Assembly (NCBI RefSeq): GCF_026241105.1
Contig: NZ_JAPFFT010000010.1
Location: 1 to 64,000 of the forward strand
DNA: 64,000 nt
Source of the DNA: Arthrobacter rhizophilus
Lineage (GTDB): Bacteria; Actinomycetota; Actinomycetes; Actinomycetales; Micrococcaceae
Direction of reading: 5' to 3'
Of this stretch, positions 63,119 to 64,000 are shown piece after piece. The notes beneath the pieces are model-generated. The model saw only the letters and a list, made by a program, of their open reading frames with translations. It did no database searches and was not told where the DNA came from. The position numbers and the translations under genes were made by a program. The first letter of the stretch is position 1; each line of letters begins with the position of its first letter.

Positions 63119-64000
63119 GCCAGACCACATCTTCCCCCTATGATGAGCCCATGCCCCACTCCGCGCCCCTCGACCGGACCGCCACCATCTCCGACGTCGC
63201 GCGGCTGGCCGGAGTGTCGGTGCCGACCGTCTCCAGGGTCCTCACCGGCGCGGCACGGGTCAGCGAGGACAGAAGGCGGCGCGTTGACAAGGCAATCGCC
63301 GCCCTGGGATACCGGCCCAGCGCCGCCGCCCAGGTCCTCGCCTCCGGGCGTTCCACCACCATCGCGATCCTCGCCGCCAACACCTCCCGCTACGGCTACG
63401 CGGAAGCGATCCGCGGCGTCGAGGAATCCGCCCGCGCCGCCGGGTTCGCGGTCATCATCGTCGTCGTCGAAAGCGAACGGGACGACGAGGTGCGCGCCGC
63501 CGCCGACGCGGTCCTTCGCCAATCGGTCGCCGGCGTCGTCGTACTCAAATTCGACCCGCCAGGAGTCGCGGCCCTCAAAGCCCTGCAGTCCGCCATTCCC
63601 GCGGTGGCGCTCTCCGGCGTCCCCGAGGCGGGCGTCCCCCAGGCAGTCCTCGACGAATCCGAAGCCGCCGCCGCACTCACCGAGCACCTGCTCAGCCTCG
63701 GCCACTCCACCGTGCACCACGTCCGGATCCCGCCCTCGGGCAAGGAAGACGGCCGCACCACCGGATGGCGCCTTGCCCTCCAACGCCACGGCATCCCGAC
63801 GCCCCCGATCGAAGACGTCTCCTGGGACGTCTCCACCGCCCACGAAATCGGAGTCCGCCTCGCCAGCGACCCCGCCGTGACCGCGATCTTCTGCGGAAAC
63901 GACGAAACCGCCATGGGCGTCATCCGCGGCATCCACGACACCGGCCTGAACGTGCCCGACGACATCAGCGTGGTCGGCTTCGATGACCACCCGCTGGCCC
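63115..64000 (+). CDS. LacI-family transcriptional regulator (partial, runs off window)
   Basis: The ATG at 63115 overlaps the permease stop; a second ATG twelve codons in is also possible. The helix-turn-helix TISDVARLAGVSVPTVSRVLTGAARVS is intact, followed by the sugar-binding core (TTIAILAANTSRYGYAEAIRGVEESA, then AIFCGNDETAMGVIRGI). The frame is still open at the window end, about 30-50 residues short of the usual length. It is the likely repressor of the galactoside operon through the two sites at 57560 and 57658. Confidence 0.9.
   Translation, partial: MSQTTSSPYDEPMPHSAPLDRTATISDVARLAGVSVPTVSRVLTGAARVSEDRRRRVDKAIAALGYRPSAAAQVLASGRSTTIAILAANTSRYGYAEAIRGVEESARAAGFAVIIVVVESERDDEVRAAADAVLRQSVAGVVVLKFDPPGVAALKALQSAIPAVALSGVPEAGVPQAVLDESEAAAALTEHLLSLGHSTVHHVRIPPSGKEDGRTTGWRLALQRHGIPTPPIEDVSWDVSTAHEIGVRLASDPAVTAIFCGNDETAMGVIRGIHDTGLNVPDDISVVGFDDHPLA

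Overview
The window is GC-rich DNA that I read as the chromosome of a soil actinobacterium of the Micrococcaceae, most like Arthrobacter, Paenarthrobacter or Pseudarthrobacter. This is an inference from protein style, GTG/TTG starts, overlapping stop/start junctions and the gene mix; no rRNA or tRNA is present to confirm it. About 57 protein genes can be supported. I see no CRISPR array, tRNA or complete insertion sequence.

Layout. 0.2-1 kb: zinc-free ribosomal protein operon rpmB-rpmG-rpsN. 1.4-4.3 kb: a membrane flavin-electron module (ferric-reductase-like protein, exported FMN-binding protein, ApbE). 4.3-8.6 kb: three paralogous SGNH hydrolases, interrupted by a MarR/NADP-oxidoreductase pair and a YciI protein. 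8.7-14.5 kb: a jetA-jetB-jetC operon (Wadjet/MksBEF-type SMC complex) with no jetD nuclease gene. 14.7-19 kb: small membrane proteins, a long acyl-CoA dehydrogenase, a YchJ protein and a flavin reductase. 19.2-23.7 kb: a sugar or sugar-acid locus (aldo/keto reductase, IclR, RbsD/FucU mutarotase, SDR, MFS). 23.9-27 kb: an S4 protein, a UDG-like protein, a possible 2H phosphoesterase and a self-inhibited Fic protein. 27.2-32.3 kb: an asparagine/aspartate operon (GntR regulator, asparaginase, aspA, amino-acid permease). 32.4-37 kb: a FAH-family hydrolase, a GNAT-AAA+ fusion, a 7-TM protein resembling membrane terpene cyclases, and hipBA with two clear operators. 37-43.5 kb: miscellaneous enzymes, gluQ, a TetR regulator and an aminotransferase that appears internally deleted. 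43.5-44.1 kb: an SDR pseudogene. 44.3-52.1 kb: two Lrp-type regulators, an HNH/DUF222 protein, a LysE exporter, a GerW-like protein and a two-component system. 52.3-56.4 kb: DUF456, malic enzyme, TetR and MFS genes. 56.5-57.2 kb: remnants of a tyrosine-recombinase cassette. 57.5-64 kb: an alpha-galactoside operon (GH36, binding protein, two permeases, LacI), running off the window end.

Regulation is unusually legible. Palindromes can be assigned to HipB, the MarR protein, the asparagine-operon GntR, IclR, LacI and perhaps Fic. A site matching the DasR/NagR (dre) consensus lies in the probable malic enzyme promoter. Several dispersed palindromic intergenic repeats are also visible.

The items most worth following up are the JetABC operon without JetD, the GNAT-AAA+ fusion, the dre-like site before malic enzyme, the cluster of deletions at 42.3-44.1 kb, and the flavin-transfer module.
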